From NCBI GenBank assembly GCA_018296165.2, contig JACKQL020000210.1, positions 1-47,785 of the forward strand: a DNA stretch of 47,785 bases, given 5' to 3'. Positions 1 to 10,010 of the stretch are shown here, one piece after another (positions within the stretch are counted from its first letter, which is position 1; every line of letters begins with the position of its first letter). The notes beneath the pieces were generated by a model. That model did no database searches, was not told the origin of the DNA, and was given only the letters and a program-made list of their open reading frames with translations. This stretch comes from Termitomyces sp. T153. Its lineage: Eukaryota > Basidiomycota > Agaricomycetes > Agaricales > Lyophyllaceae. The position numbers and the translations under genes are program-made.

Positions 1-3000
1 GTGTGAACTTTCTGTAATCATATTCTTGACCAAGACTAAGTCCAAAGGCTTGAAATTGAAGTCTTTGATAGAGTGTTTATGCTCTTCCGCAAACTTCAAG
101 GCCCATTGGAGTTTGTCCTTCCCAACTCTCTCCCTCATCTCTTCTACATGCTGGTGGTGCTTGGCTAAAGCCCTAGCACGATACCCAATCAACTCCTCTG
201 TAGATAATGGTCCTTCTGGTAATTCTATTAACCAGGTAGCCTCTACTAAGTCCAAAGGTAGAGTTGGATGAGCTCCAGTGACCATGAAGTATGGTGAACA
301 CCCAAATCTCTGCCGAATAGTAATGCGATCACTCCACATTACATGGAAGAAGAACCAAAACCATTTAGTGCGATCTTCACAAGCTTTGAATAAAGCCTGC
401 CTGACATCCCAATGTGGTCTTTCAATTTTGCCATTAGCTTGAGAGTTGTATGGAGAGATGGCAATGCCTCTGATTCCATATTTACTCTCTATCCAAGCTG
501 TGACCTTTTTGAATTGTCCAGCATTATCAGTGATGATCTCTGCAATGCAACCCCAGCGACAAATCACATCCTCAAACAACCATTGACCAATTGTTTTATG
601 GTTTTCTTTGCGCAGAGGCCTCCCTTCCATCCATGAAGACAATGCCCACCTACCATGGACAATATACTTGCAGCTATTTGAAGCTGGAGTCATGTGCATG
701 GTATCAATGTGAATTGTTTGGAAGATAGAGGGTGTATAGGTTACTGTGGGAGCTCTGTTTACAACTGTCTTCTGACGTATCTGACAGTTGTGACAAGTCC
801 CAACATACCACTGTACATCTCCATCAATCCCTGGCCACCAAAATCGTTCTTGTATTAACATTTTGGTTGCATAAGTCCCTCTATGCCCTAAGGCATCATG
901 GGCTGATTTAAGCATGAACATTCGCTTATCAATCTCGACTACTAGCTTATGCCTAGCCTCATGATTGCGCTTGTACAGTCTCCCCTTTTGATCAAAGAAG
1001 AACTGTCTTGCAAACCTCTTGAACTTGTCTGGGTCCCAACCCTTCAAACCTTCAGGTTCTTTGCTTGGGTCTTGTAGCCAGCTTTGTACAATCGGTAGCA
1101 AGTCATCCCACTGTTCACTCTCACTACCCTTCCTATGTTCTAAGTAGGCTTGTAAGTCTGCTTCCTTTTCTTCCTCAGTACCTTCTGTGGGTAACAGAGG
1201 CTGAGAGAGAGATAGTACTGCAACAGGATCTACTCTAGATGTCTGCTGCTGACTTAGAACTGCCTTCCTAAGTTCCATCTCTTGAGACCTTGCTCTATCA
1301 AGTTCTTGTTCAAAATCTGATACTTCAATGGCTACTGTATGTAGATAGCCACCTCTAGTGTCAATTTGATCTGCAAACTCTTCAAGTGCTAAGGGTTCCC
1401 AATCCTCCCATCCTAGTTCATTGTTGGTTTTTGCTGGATATTCAAAGTGCATAGTCTTTGGGTTGTCCACCAACTCTGGATTAACAGGTGGGTACTCCTC
1501 ATCTTCTGGCTGCTTGAACCTCCTAGACAGGCCATCAACACTAAAGGTCTTTCCTGGCACATGCCTCAAAGTAAAATGATAGAGTAGTACATCCTCAATC
1601 CATCTCATGATGGTGGCATTAGGTCCTACTCCAGGATTGCTTAGCATTCCTTTCAAATACTTGGCATCTGTCTCTACTACAAGCTTCCTACAACCAACTA
1701 GCCAATACTTATTAGCTTGCAAGGCTCTCATCAAACCATAGAGTTCTCTCTTAGGTTGTGAGAATCTTGCCTCTCTCTCATTCAAGGTGATGGATCCTAG
1801 CTTAGCACAAGTGCATTGCTTAGGATTGTCTGGAGCTTCTTGGAAGATTCCAAAGCCCACTGCCATCCAAGAAGTGTCTACTGATAAGACCACTGCCCCT
1901 CCTGACTCATAGTCAAGTGGCTTTAGAGGTGCACTTTCAGCTAGCAACTTCTTCAACTGAGCCATTGCTGACTGCTGTTCCTCACCCCAAACAAATGGTG
2001 TGTGGTTTTGAGTCAATTTGTTGATAGGTGCAGCCACTTTAGCATAGTCTTTAATGAACATCCTAAAGGTACCACAAGTACCTAGGAAAGCTCTGACATC
2101 TGACTTGTCCTGGCAATCACCCCACCCCATAACAATGGCCAACCGCTTGGTCTCAGGTTTTTGTCCCTCATAGGAACACCTGTGTCCAACCACTACAATC
2201 TCATCTGCACAGACTACTGACTTCTTCCCAGAGAAAGTCCCTCCAGCATATTTGATTCTTTGTAACACTCTGTTTACATTTTGCAGATGTTCCCATACAA
2301 ACCTCCTAATGCCTGGGTTTTCTGGGATAACTTCATAGCCTCCATCTGGCAACTCATACCTATGAGGTGGACCTCTGATTGGCACATCATCAATATATGG
2401 CCAAGTTACATGAGGTATCTCATCTTTCAAGATAAAGGTAATGTCATCATGAAAGATTGGTACTGAATTTGTCCAGCCCATTGGCAGAGTTACCAACCTT
2501 AGAACACCAAAGGGTGTCTGGAAGGTGGTATAGTCCCTAGACTTCACATCCAACACTCTCTCATCATATCCCACATACAAGTCAAAGATTCCTCCACAAG
2601 CTCTGCCAGCAAAATGACTAGCCAACTCTTCAGTTGCTGGTGGCAACCCAGAATGTGCTATGGTTACTTTGTTTAAAGGTTCCAAGCTGTGAACTATCCT
2701 CAAACTCTCACCATCCTTCTTCAATACTGTGAACCACTGGGATCTGTATGAAGAGTTGGATGGCTCATATACTCCTGCCTCAATTTTCTGCTTTATCATC
2801 TGGCAGATTTTATCTCTGAGTCCAGGAGCAATGGGAATGTTCTTCAATACCCAGGGGGTGTGAGGAATTACTGGCATTACTACAGGAGGGAAGAATTCCT
2901 CCTTGAGCCTACCTCTTTGAGAATCATCCCATGCAAAAGCCTCATTCTGCAGCATCATTAGATGATGTACTGCCTTCATCTCCTCTGGCCATAAGAAACC

Positions 3001-3459
3001 ATCACCATGTACTTGGTCAATGATTTCCTTGCACTCAGCAGTGTACCTCCCTGTGGGTTTGAACTTAGGTGGGTTTGGGTCCAACTGTGGCATGTCTGCT
3101 AGTGGATCTCCAGTGATACACCTTTCAATTCTAAACTCCTCAGGAGAGGTTCCTAGTACAGGTTTCACCTTTCTAGCAACAGGTTTGTATTTCTTAGAGA
3201 ATACTTGTGCAGTTTCCCCCACACCTGCTTCTAGCTCTAGGCTTTCCTGCTGTACTAAGACCTCCCCTAACTCCTCTGGTATCTGACACAGCTGCCTATT
3301 TAGATAGGCTGCTAATGTCTTCTCATCTCTGCCTCTCATATCTCCCTCTGCAGCAAAGGCCTGCAGATATACATCTCTCAACTCCAGGTTCTTGAATCCA
3401 CTATGATTTATAGTGTATCCAGTCACCATTACTTCACCATTCTTCTTTTCTCCAATCAT
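1..3459 (-). CDS. pol: Pol polyprotein: reverse transcriptase, RNase H, integrase (partial at left edge)
   Basis: Copies element RNA into DNA and integrates it. I read the frame from an ATG at 3459 leftwards to base 1 and met no stop in about 1150 codons. The RT catalytic box reads YIDD at 2386-2397 (minus). RNase H-like sequence follows (about 1950-1500). Integrase has an HHCC zinc-binding module (about 905-770; H-x4-H then CHNC) and the D,D,E triad: the Asp of HIDTMHM near 700, the Asp of ITDNAGQ near 525 and the Glu of KIERPHWD near 420. All catalytic residues I looked for are present. The frame is open further upstream to about 3500 and lies -1 relative to the protease ORF, so expression may need frameshifting or reinitiation. 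No chromodomain is visible in the part present. Confidence 0.9.
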   Translation of the reverse strand, partial: MIGEKKNGEVMVTGYTINHSGFKNLELRDVYLQAFAAEGDMRGRDEKTLAAYLNRQLCQIPEELGEVLVQQESLELEAGVGETAQVFSKKYKPVARKVKPVLGTSPEEFRIERCITGDPLADMPQLDPNPPKFKPTGRYTAECKEIIDQVHGDGFLWPEEMKAVHHLMMLQNEAFAWDDSQRGRLKEEFFPPVVMPVIPHTPWVLKNIPIAPGLRDKICQMIKQKIEAGVYEPSNSSYRSQWFTVLKKDGESLRIVHSLEPLNKVTIAHSGLPPATEELASHFAGRACGGIFDLYVGYDERVLDVKSRDYTTFQTPFGVLRLVTLPMGWTNSVPIFHDDITFILKDEIPHVTWPYIDDVPIRGPPHRYELPDGGYEVIPENPGIRRFVWEHLQNVNRVLQRIKYAGGTFSGKKSVVCADEIVVVGHRCSYEGQKPETKRLAIVMGWGDCQDKSDVRAFLGTCGTFRMFIKDYAKVAAPINKLTQNHTPFVWGEEQQSAMAQLKKLLAESAPLKPLDYESGGAVVLSVDTSWMAVGFGIFQEAPDNPKQCTCAKLGSITLNEREARFSQPKRELYGLMRALQANKYWLVGCRKLVVETDAKYLKGMLSNPGVGPNATIMRWIEDVLLYHFTLRHVPGKTFSVDGLSRRFKQPEDEEYPPVNPELVDNPKTMHFEYPAKTNNELGWEDWEPLALEEFADQIDTRGGYLHTVAIEVSDFEQELDRARSQEMELRKAVLSQQQTSRVDPVAVLSLSQPLLPTEGTEEEKEADLQAYLEHRKGSESEQWDDLLPIVQSWLQDPSKEPEGLKGWDPDKFKRFARQFFFDQKGRLYKRNHEARHKLVVEIDKRMFMLKSAHDALGHRGTYATKMLIQERFWWPGIDGDVQWYVGTCHNCQIRQKTVVNRAPTVTYTPSIFQTIHIDTMHMTPASNSCKYIVHGRWALSSWMEGRPLRKENHKTIGQWLFEDVICRWGCIAEIITDNAGQFKKVTAWIESKYGIRGIAISPYNSQANGKIERPHWDVRQALFKACEDRTKWFWFFFHVMWSDRITIRQRFGCSPYFMVTGAHPTLPLDLVEATWLIELPEGPLSTEELIGYRARALAKHHQHVEEMRERVGKDKLQWALKFAEEHKHSIKDFNFKPLDLVLVKNMITESSH

Positions 3460-3500
3460 TACTGCCACCTCTCCCTGGTCACTGACCAGATCATTGAGAT

Positions 3501-4529
3501 TTAAAATTTTGGATCACTATCTCCCCCAACACCTGCCTTTGGCACCTTCCCTCTTTGAAGAGTGGGCAGGGCTGTCCGGCGACCAGTATTAGGATCTCTG
3601 ATAGTTATGATGGCACTGCCATCTTGAAGATTTTGTATGTTGCTCTCTGTCAGTGTGTCAAATGGACGACCCAACAAGACAGTATAAGCTGGCTTGACAA
3701 AGATATGCACTTGTAGATAAATGGTGAAGCCTTCAGCAAAAGTAAATGGCACATTTTTGGCTAAACCAACTGATGTATTTACTTGACTGTTGGCACTCTC
3801 CATCCTTAAGCATATGTCTGGATCCCAAGTCAATCCTAAACGAAGTGCCTCATCTAGTGCCATACAGACTATCTGAGAACCACTATCTAGAATTGTCTCT
3901 ACTTGTCCCCTCTGATTGACAATGGGGTTCAAGGATCTCAACACTTGCAAATCTCTTGCCACATATACCACTACTGGCTTTTCTCCTGGAGGGATATTTT
4001 CCAAGTAAGTGGCTACACAATCCTGATGCACTACTGCACCAGTAGGCAAATCATCCTGTGTTCCATCTGCAATGAAATAGGTTGCCATTGGTAGGTCATT
4101 GACATCTACTTTGTCAGGTGGTTTCTTCTCCCTTACAGTCTGCTGTTGAACTGCTACTCTTGGGATATTAGGATCCCTAGACTGAGTCCCTGATTTGAGA
4201 GTCAATTTTTGTATCATTGCCTCTCTTAATCCAGGAGCCACATCTAACAGTTCTCCAGTACTGAAAGGTACAGTAGCCTCCCAGAGTTTATCAATGGTCC
4301 TATCCCACTCCTTCCTCTTTGTTCCTGTTAAGGAACTTTTAACAGTGTCCTGCACTGGCAAGTCTGGTCCCTCATTGAGGGCTGGAACCTTCTCAAAAGG
4401 TAGGTCCAGTTTTGGTGCAACTCTAGGTGGAATCACCAGAGTTAGCTTTTCTTTCCAGGGTTTTTCAGGGGTTCTCTCTGGCAATGAGGATACTCCTGGT
4501 TGAGATGCCTCTTTCCTGATTGCCTTCAT
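3501..4529 (-). CDS. Retropepsin-type aspartic protease with N-terminal extension
   Basis: A 342-residue ORF. The catalytic loop ILDSGSQIV lies near residue 215 and is followed by a retropepsin-like segment ending in a typical VLLGRPF flap/psi-loop motif near residue 290. The N-terminal 150 residues are charged and Pro-rich and unassigned; they may be a C-terminal Gag extension. It would process Gag and Pol inside the particle. It starts 8 nt after the gag stop and its own stop precedes pol by about 40 nt. Both junctions share the layout TTTTAAAT followed closely by TCAATG, so a stop-and-restart mode of translation is possible. Confidence 0.85.
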   Translation of the reverse strand: MKAIRKEASQPGVSSLPERTPEKPWKEKLTLVIPPRVAPKLDLPFEKVPALNEGPDLPVQDTVKSSLTGTKRKEWDRTIDKLWEATVPFSTGELLDVAPGLREAMIQKLTLKSGTQSRDPNIPRVAVQQQTVREKKPPDKVDVNDLPMATYFIADGTQDDLPTGAVVHQDCVATYLENIPPGEKPVVVYVARDLQVLRSLNPIVNQRGQVETILDSGSQIVCMALDEALRLGLTWDPDICLRMESANSQVNTSVGLAKNVPFTFAEGFTIYLQVHIFVKPAYTVLLGRPFDTLTESNIQNLQDGSAIITIRDPNTGRRTALPTLQRGKVPKAGVGGDSDPKF

Positions 4530-4537
4530 TGAGTCAT

Positions 4538-6010
4538 TTAAAAATCATTAGAGGCAGATTTCTGTCCCTCAGGACTGGCTGTGTTTCTGGTGTTGATCAA
4601 CACACTGAGCATCTCAGCCATTTTATTGAAACCTTTCTCCAAGTCTCCCAAGCGATCTGACTCCTTATATTGAAGGCGCTCTAGCATGTCATCCCTTGTA
4701 TCTCTAGCAGAGTTCACATAGGTAGAGTAAGTGACTGTCTCTGGAGGGTCATCTTCTGGCCATCCAAAGTACATGTTCACCTGCTTATCATGTACTTGTG
4801 CTAATCTAGCATGAGGAGATATACCAGCAGGATCCCTAGGTAAAGGAGCACCATTAGGTAGCCTGGCTCTCCCTTCCAGTAGGATGATCCATCCTTTTTG
4901 TACATCTCCCTTGATGACTTCACACTCTGAGATTCTATGCCCAGTTTGCCAACAATAGAAGCAAGTAACTCCACTTCTTCCAGAAGTTGGAAAGGTAGGT
5001 GGCCCTTCTGTCCTTATACCCTGGTTCCCTTTGGTATTTAAGAAGGTATTGCGCATGTCCAACTGACCAGCTTGCAAAGCTTGCATGGTACTCTGGATGC
5101 TCCCTATTTGTTTCCCAATGGTAACCACAGTATCTTGGAGATGAGCCATTTTCTCCTCCACTTCCTCCTCCTTAATGTTTCCCCTACTAGTTTCCATTTT
5201 CTCTACTCTTTCCTCTCTAGGGCTCCTTACAGTAGCACCATCTATCAAGGTCCCCACTACTGTCAGCACTTCTGATAGGTCATATTTGTTGTCCTTGTGC
5301 CTATTCCTAGCAGGGTCTTTGTAGTGGCCATATCTACTGATCAACCTCTCCTCAATCACATCTCCAAAAGCTGGTGTAAAGCACCCCAGGAATTTGTCTA
5401 CCAGAGACCCATTCCCAGTGACATTAGCCAACTTCTTAGCCTCAGCTCTAAATTTTCTTATGAGAGAATGGATTTCTGTAGTGTCATTCCTACTAAGTCT
5501 GGCATGTTATCTGCAGATTCTGTCCAGGTTTGCAACACTACCTGTGTCATCCACTGCTTCTGGATAAGACTCCTTGATCTCTTTCTCAAAAGCAGACCAA
5601 GTATAGTCATCTCCAAAGGAATCAAAGCCCAGCCATTCCTGTTCAGTCTGAGCATCCACATACTCCAAGATTCTCTTTTTCCTTTCTTTATCTCCATGGA
5701 TCCCAGCATGCTCAAACAGAGAGATCATCCTTTGCAAAAAGCGACGAACCTCAGAGGGCTCAGTGTGCTTAAACTTAGGTGCATCCCTGCTGTCAGGCAG
5801 TGGCAGTTTGTATCTGATATTTTGCTCCATTATTGAGGCAGTAGAAACTGGTTGAGTAGTAGGGTACAGTTCTTTTGATGAGCTTGAAATTACTCTCTCA
5901 GTCCGAGGCTTTCTCTTTCTGAGTAAGGTTTCAGGGTCAGGCAAAAAGGACTTTGAACCACTGCTATTGGTCCTAGTTTCTCTTTTCCTTAATGTAACAG
6001 AGTTTTTCAC
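4538..6010 (-). pseudogene. gag: Gag with CCHC zinc knuckle, broken by one in-frame stop
   Basis: The reading frame from ATG 6010 to TAA 4538-4540 is 491 codons and continuous except for one TAA at 5507-5509. The halves on either side are in the same frame, so this is a single nonsense change (CAA to TAA would explain it) and not a frameshift. The N-terminal half carries the capsid-like helical region (Pro-rich start, then a ...RRFLQRMISLFEHAG... type segment). A canonical zinc knuckle, CFYCWQTGHRISEC (C-x2-C-x4-H-x4-C), lies at about 4995-4920. A charged coiled stretch precedes the C-terminus. Gag packages the element RNA. With the stop, only a truncated Gag would be made unless it is read through. 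Confidence 0.85.
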
Positions 6011-6126
6011 CTTGGTTGCAATAACTTCAGGTGTTTTGGGCCAAGACCCAGGTGGTGCAAAACTAATGTTTCACAAGGGTTGGACTTCCTCAAGGAAATC
6101 CAAAAGTAAGTTTTTGTGCAACAAAA

Positions 6127-6146
6127 GCCCCTCGCGGTGGGCTCCA
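6127..6146 (-). other. tRNA primer-binding site of the minus-strand element
   Basis: Twelve bases inside the LTR edge, the minus strand reads TGGAGCCCACCGCGAGGGGC. It starts with the TGG expected opposite a tRNA CCA end, and its complement looks like the last 20 nt of a tRNA acceptor/T-arm. It sits in the expected place between the LTR and gag. I cannot say which tRNA it pairs with without a genomic tRNA set. Confidence 0.65.
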
Positions 6147-6158
6147 GATGATGCGAAA

Positions 6159-6954
6159 TGTAAGCTTGATGCCGTCAATTGATCGGATCAACGGATCAAA
6201 CTTTGTTTTCACAGAGTTTTGGAGGCTTCAGTTACACGAAAGCTCACTTAGACGTTACAGTCGTAGGTATAGATTTTAAATTGATTTATTCGTTAGCTGA
6301 GACGGCCTCAAACTATTGAATGGGTCCAAAAAAATATATATAATTAAAACCCGAAACAACTAAATACTCGTAGGCCTAAGTTAGCCGCTCCCTGGGGCTA
6401 GCCGAGCCGTGGTACGTCGTTGCTTCCCCTCTCCCCCAATCCTGCTCTCCCTTTTATAGGTCGTCATACGCGCACGGACCCGGCTGTTTTTCATGCGCGC
6501 CCGTAGGTGTACCGCATGGTTTTTCTTGGCCTTTCTCTGTTATTGGCTGGCCATTTGCGATGACGTGCTGGGTCGGGGTTACTCGGCTTTTCGTTCGTCC
6601 GACCTCTTTCCTCTTGTTCTTTTTCCTTTCCTTCTTCTCCCATAGCCTTCGTGCGGTTCGTATGGTGGCTAGGTCTGGTCTCTGGACGGTCTGGCGTGCG
6701 GTGTCGAGGGGAGGCAGGGTTTTTGCCATGCATTCAGACGTCTATGGCTGTCCTCGGCATCGGTTAGCTGTTCTAGCCGGTTTTTGCCGAGCACAGCCAT
6801 TGATCGTTGATCACATGCGTGACCAGCTGTTCTCGACGTCATAGGTCCTGCTGGCGTCGTTCAATGCGTGCTTTCTTGGGTTCTTTGGTGCTATTCTTTT
6901 TATACTAGGTAAGGTTTTTATGTCTACAGTTTTCGACATTTACCCAAGCTTACG
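6159..6954 (-). repeat. 5' LTR of the minus-strand gypsy element (about 796 bp)
   Basis: The plus strand starts TGTAAGCTTG at 6159 and the far side has the inverted match CAAGCTTAC at 6945-6953, giving short terminal inverted repeats; the terminal base at 6954 departs from the TG..CA rule. The inner edge is supported by the adjacent primer-binding site. The LTR is CpG-rich, unlike the element body. Two TATA-like boxes on the minus strand (6896-6904 and 6451-6458) could mark promoters. The partner LTR is outside the window, so the outer boundary is unproven. Confidence 0.6.
6451..6458 (-). promoter_or_regulatory. TATA-like box in LTR
   Basis: Minus strand reads TATAAAAG inside the LTR, about 290 bp before the LTR 3' edge, which is a plausible U3 promoter for the gag-pol transcript. 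A second TATAAAAAG lies at 6896-6904, very close to the LTR 5' end. Confidence 0.45.
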
Positions 6955-7008
6955 GTTTTCAGCTTGTTTTGAATGGTATTTCCTTATCTTTCTTTTGAGT
7001 ATATTCAA

Positions 7009-7030
7009 CCTGTCTCGTATTCGAGACAGG
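7009..7030. other. Perfect 9-bp hairpin with 4-nt loop
   Basis: CCTGTCTCG, loop TATT, CGAGACAGG, just outside the LTR. A palindrome of this quality could be a binding site or cruciform. No adjacent gene explains it. Confidence 0.6.
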
Positions 7031-7193
7031 CGTATCAATAGTCGGAGAGTGCGTATGCATCGGGTTGGTAGATGCATGGCTGAGAACTGTAGGGTGTGTT
7101 GCTATTAGTAAAATCCAAACTTGGACTTGGACTCAGCTTCCCTTGTCGGGGGCAGATAGGGACGTTGCAAACGTGACGGTAAGGCCCAGGCGA

Positions 7194-7286
7194 TGCGTGG
7201 AGGAGGGCGGGGAGGAGATGGGGGAGTATGATATAGAAGATGGCGACACTGTTAATTTTTTAGTACTGGCAGTGGCCATGGGAGGA
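7194..7286 (+). pseudogene. Possible ubiquitin-like C-terminal fragment
   Basis: The plus frame reads VEEGGEEMGEYDIEDGDTV, then a hydrophobic strand and a GG pair. This matches the spacing of the ubiquitin-fold tail (LEDG..L.DY.I....TLHLVLRL.GG) with one extra residue. No convincing N-terminal half of the fold is visible upstream, and the protein ends 10 residues after the GG. It could be an exon of a spliced ubiquitin-like gene, a decayed copy, or chance. The 300 bp between here and the LTR show no other gene. Confidence 0.25.
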
Positions 7287-7819
7287 AGGTGTGACTCTGG
7301 ATCTGAGTACTCGTAGTGATCAAGCAACGCATGAAGATCTGGGAAGACGATGTTGCAGCACGAGAAATTTGTACACTACGGAAATGATGTTTTGGTTAGT
7401 CGTCAGTGAGATTAGTCAGATTAATGGGCCTACAAATGCGCGTTCAAACCGCTCGATGCTCGATATTAGGTAGGAATCAATCTCTCCGGGAAGTTGATCA
7501 CTACCTTAGATCCCCACAAACAGCGCAAGTCGCCGTTCGCGTACAAGATCTGCTAGATTGATGGGCGATTGGTGTGTGGGAGGCGACAAATAGCTCTCGA
7601 GAAAAAGAGGAAATGAATGCGAGCGAATCTGTGCTTGATGGAAAGAAAATCAATTAAAGACCAAGTACGCCATGGGACAAATCAGTCAGGGACAAAGAAG
7701 CGCTTGGAACGCATAGATTTCGATTTTTTGATGGATGGCGACAGGCGTGGAAAAGCACGAGCAGACCATGGCCAGAATGTCAGCTTCTCCGCGAGACCCC
7801 TTGGCGTGAGCTTCATTAC

Positions 7820-8040
7820 CTTCGCCTTCGCTCCGCATCCGGCCACGCCTCGAGGGTGATGGGGGTGCCGAGGTCCAAGATGACAGATCCAGAGGAGGTA
7901 ATGAGGGTGGAGACGTGGAGAATGGAAAGGGAGACAGAGGAAAAGTAGGCGCGCGGGGCATCGTGAAACGGAAGGGCGAGGAGGGAAGGATGTGAGGAGG
8001 GAAGGATGGGTGGACGGAGGCGAGGGAGGTGTAGAGAGTT
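7820..8040 (-). other. Possible exon of an unrecognised minus-strand gene
   Basis: This 221-bp minus frame is open and has codon choice like real coding DNA, with a stretch reading SVILDLGTPITLEAWPDAER just before a splice-donor-like AG/GTAATG at 7820/7819. A minus-strand TATAAA lies 100 bp upstream (8143-8148). I cannot identify the protein, find a confident start or place the acceptor of the next exon. The same DNA is open in two other frames, so this may be coincidence. Confidence 0.25.
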
Positions 8041-8142
8041 TCAGCTTCTCAACTTTCGCCTGAGTGAGTGGAAGACTTGCGGTAGCTGTGTAAACTATCC
8101 TATCGTTGGTCTGGTTCATTGACACTTGTCAGGGGACGACCC

Positions 8143-8148
8143 TTTATA
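8143..8148 (-). promoter_or_regulatory. TATA-like box upstream of the putative minus-strand exon
   Basis: Minus strand TATAAA in GC-balanced DNA, with the first ATG about 30 nt downstream. It only matters if the putative exon at 7820-8040 is real. Confidence 0.3.
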
Positions 8149-8149
8149 T

Positions 8150-9719
8150 TACCGGGGTGCCTAGGCTGCCGATATGTTTTGGACAGCCAAAACCTCACAA
8201 CTGCGGCTGATCCGGGCCGCTGTCGACCTGACCAAGGCTTCTCTCACCATTTAGACGGCATGTTTGTTCCGAAATTGAAAACGGGAGGAAATACGAAGAC
8301 AAGGGTCTGTAGGTAGGTACGATCTCACAATCTTCAGCATCAAACGTAACACGATCGTAGTTGCATACCTAACGAATGCATATCAACACAGATTGAAATG
8401 AATATAGTCGTGTAAGTCCATGTAGCGAAATAAATGTGTACTCCATTTGGTTATTATCAAGGAAAGCAAACAACTCTGATCACGCACATGTATTCTACCC
8501 AAACTCACGCCATTTGCGCTCTCGCTCTCAATCTCCAATCCCAATGAGACCTTCGGCTGACAAACGCTCCAAATCCATGCTGCTTGGTTTTCTGAGGAGC
8601 AATGAGATGCGGGATGCTGTCGTGGCTTATTATCGGGATGGAAGAAAACAGGTTCGGAAGAGACTGGTGAGATATGAGGTACGAGAGGTGAAACGACCGG
8701 GAAGACTTACACAAAGGAGGAAGTAAAATGTGAGGTAAGTCTCACTGAGGACATAATGAGCGTCGATGTAGAGTTCTAGTCAGCGGCAAGATACGACCTC
8801 AGTCCCTAGTCCACTGACATGGCTCCAGAGTAAGGAAGAAGGGTATCGAAGAGCGCAGGGTCCCATAGAGAAATCATATGCTTACTTCTAGTACAAGGGC
8901 AACACATGTCACACATAATAAAATCAGCAAGAAACACCTCTTTGGCAGCGGGGGACGAGGAAATTGAGTGCAGACAGCAGATAAAAGAATAGAGACTGGT
9001 ATGTTGGATTCGAACGGTCCAGTACAGAAGAACATAAAATGTCTGCAGGATCGATAGCCATAATCCAAGAATAATAGGTGGTCATAATTGGGACTATATC
9101 ATACACAACAAGACAGATGGAAGTTTGTGGCATATCGGATGTCTGTAGTGGCATCCAGCTGTGCACGAACTCATCAGAGATGACATTTGCAACGGGACCA
9201 CAGTTTGGGTCATTCTCCCTTGTAGGCCCAGATAATTAAAGAGCATAGGCAGCTGAGGCATCTACCAAGAGTTAAAACATAAAGGATATGCGACAGCCTG
9301 GTTGACTAGCATTGGTGGTCATCTACATTTTTGCTTACAATTTCGGTGCGTGCCCTGTCCGTCATAGAATTTTCTAACTACACATCAACAGATTTTGTCA
9401 AAGTCATACCTCGAAAATAGTAGTGGTTGCCATATCGCCAGAGGTTGGAAAGTTGGCAAGAAATAGATGTGTGATGACTGCTTTGATTATCAGGATCACA
9501 CGGAATAACAGGCCAAAATGGCTGCGTACTGAGGGTGTACAGGTAGAGTCCTCTTGTTGAAATGAAATATACATTGACAATACCCAGCGGGTCTTTCGAA
9601 TACAACCCATGTACGCGTGTCATTAAGAATAGTCTAGGTTAGTACGCCAGTTAGCTAGTGCAATAAGTTGAGAGCTAAAAACAAAGTTCACCGAGTTTAT
9701 GTCCGGATTAATACAGAAA
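8150..9719. other. Intergenic stretch without a supportable gene
   Basis: Several 60-95 codon open frames occur on both strands (for example 8436-8726 plus), but none has a recognisable domain, splice structure or consistent coding bias. The DNA is CpG-normal and looks like host intergenic sequence. Confidence 0.6.
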
Positions 9720-10010
9720 AAGCGGAGTTGGATAAGGTATCCAACAAGGCCGCGGCGGATAATAATAGCATGGTATGGCTTTTGGGAAGTGTTAACGGGG
9801 TATTCTAGTCTGAATGCAGGGCTTAAACAAATTACGCTTATGTAGTGGAGCAGACGTGGCATAAGGTGTCCAATAATGTACTTGAGGAGAGGGCGAATAC
9901 GGAACACAATAATGGACCTGACGAGGCGATTGATAGGGTGGCGGATAGAGCGGCAAATAAGGTGGACAAGGCGTCCGACAATATACTGGTGGGTAGTAGC
10001 TGTAGTAACC
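9720..10010 (+). pseudogene. Degenerate charged-repeat coding segment (LEA/coiled-coil-like)
   Basis: The plus strand has three related pieces, encoding ELDKVSNKAAADNN, WHKVSNNVLEERANT and AIDRVADRAANKVDKASDN. The shared DNA core is ataaggt(a/g)tcc or ataaggtggac. The pattern of DK, A and N every 4-7 residues is like LEA-type or coiled-coil repeats. A TAG interrupts the frame near 9808, so it is at best a remnant. I do not recognise a specific family. Confidence 0.3.

Larger units (their letters stand above)
1..6954 (-). mobile_element. Ty3/gypsy LTR retrotransposon, near-intact, cut by the window's left edge
   Basis: On the minus strand the order is LTR (6159-6954), primer-binding site (6127-6146), Gag with zinc knuckle (6010-4538), DSG protease (4529-3501), then one long pol frame with reverse transcriptase, RNase H and integrase (3459 to the left edge). 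RT before integrase is the Ty3/gypsy arrangement. The second LTR must lie left of base 1, so LTR divergence and target duplication cannot be read. The only internal lesion I found is a single TAA in gag, so this copy is young or was recently active. Confidence 0.9.

Noticed and set aside
6454..6844. Overlapping 80-94 codon frames within the left LTR
   Set aside because: They lie wholly inside the LTR, overlap on both strands and have no domain.
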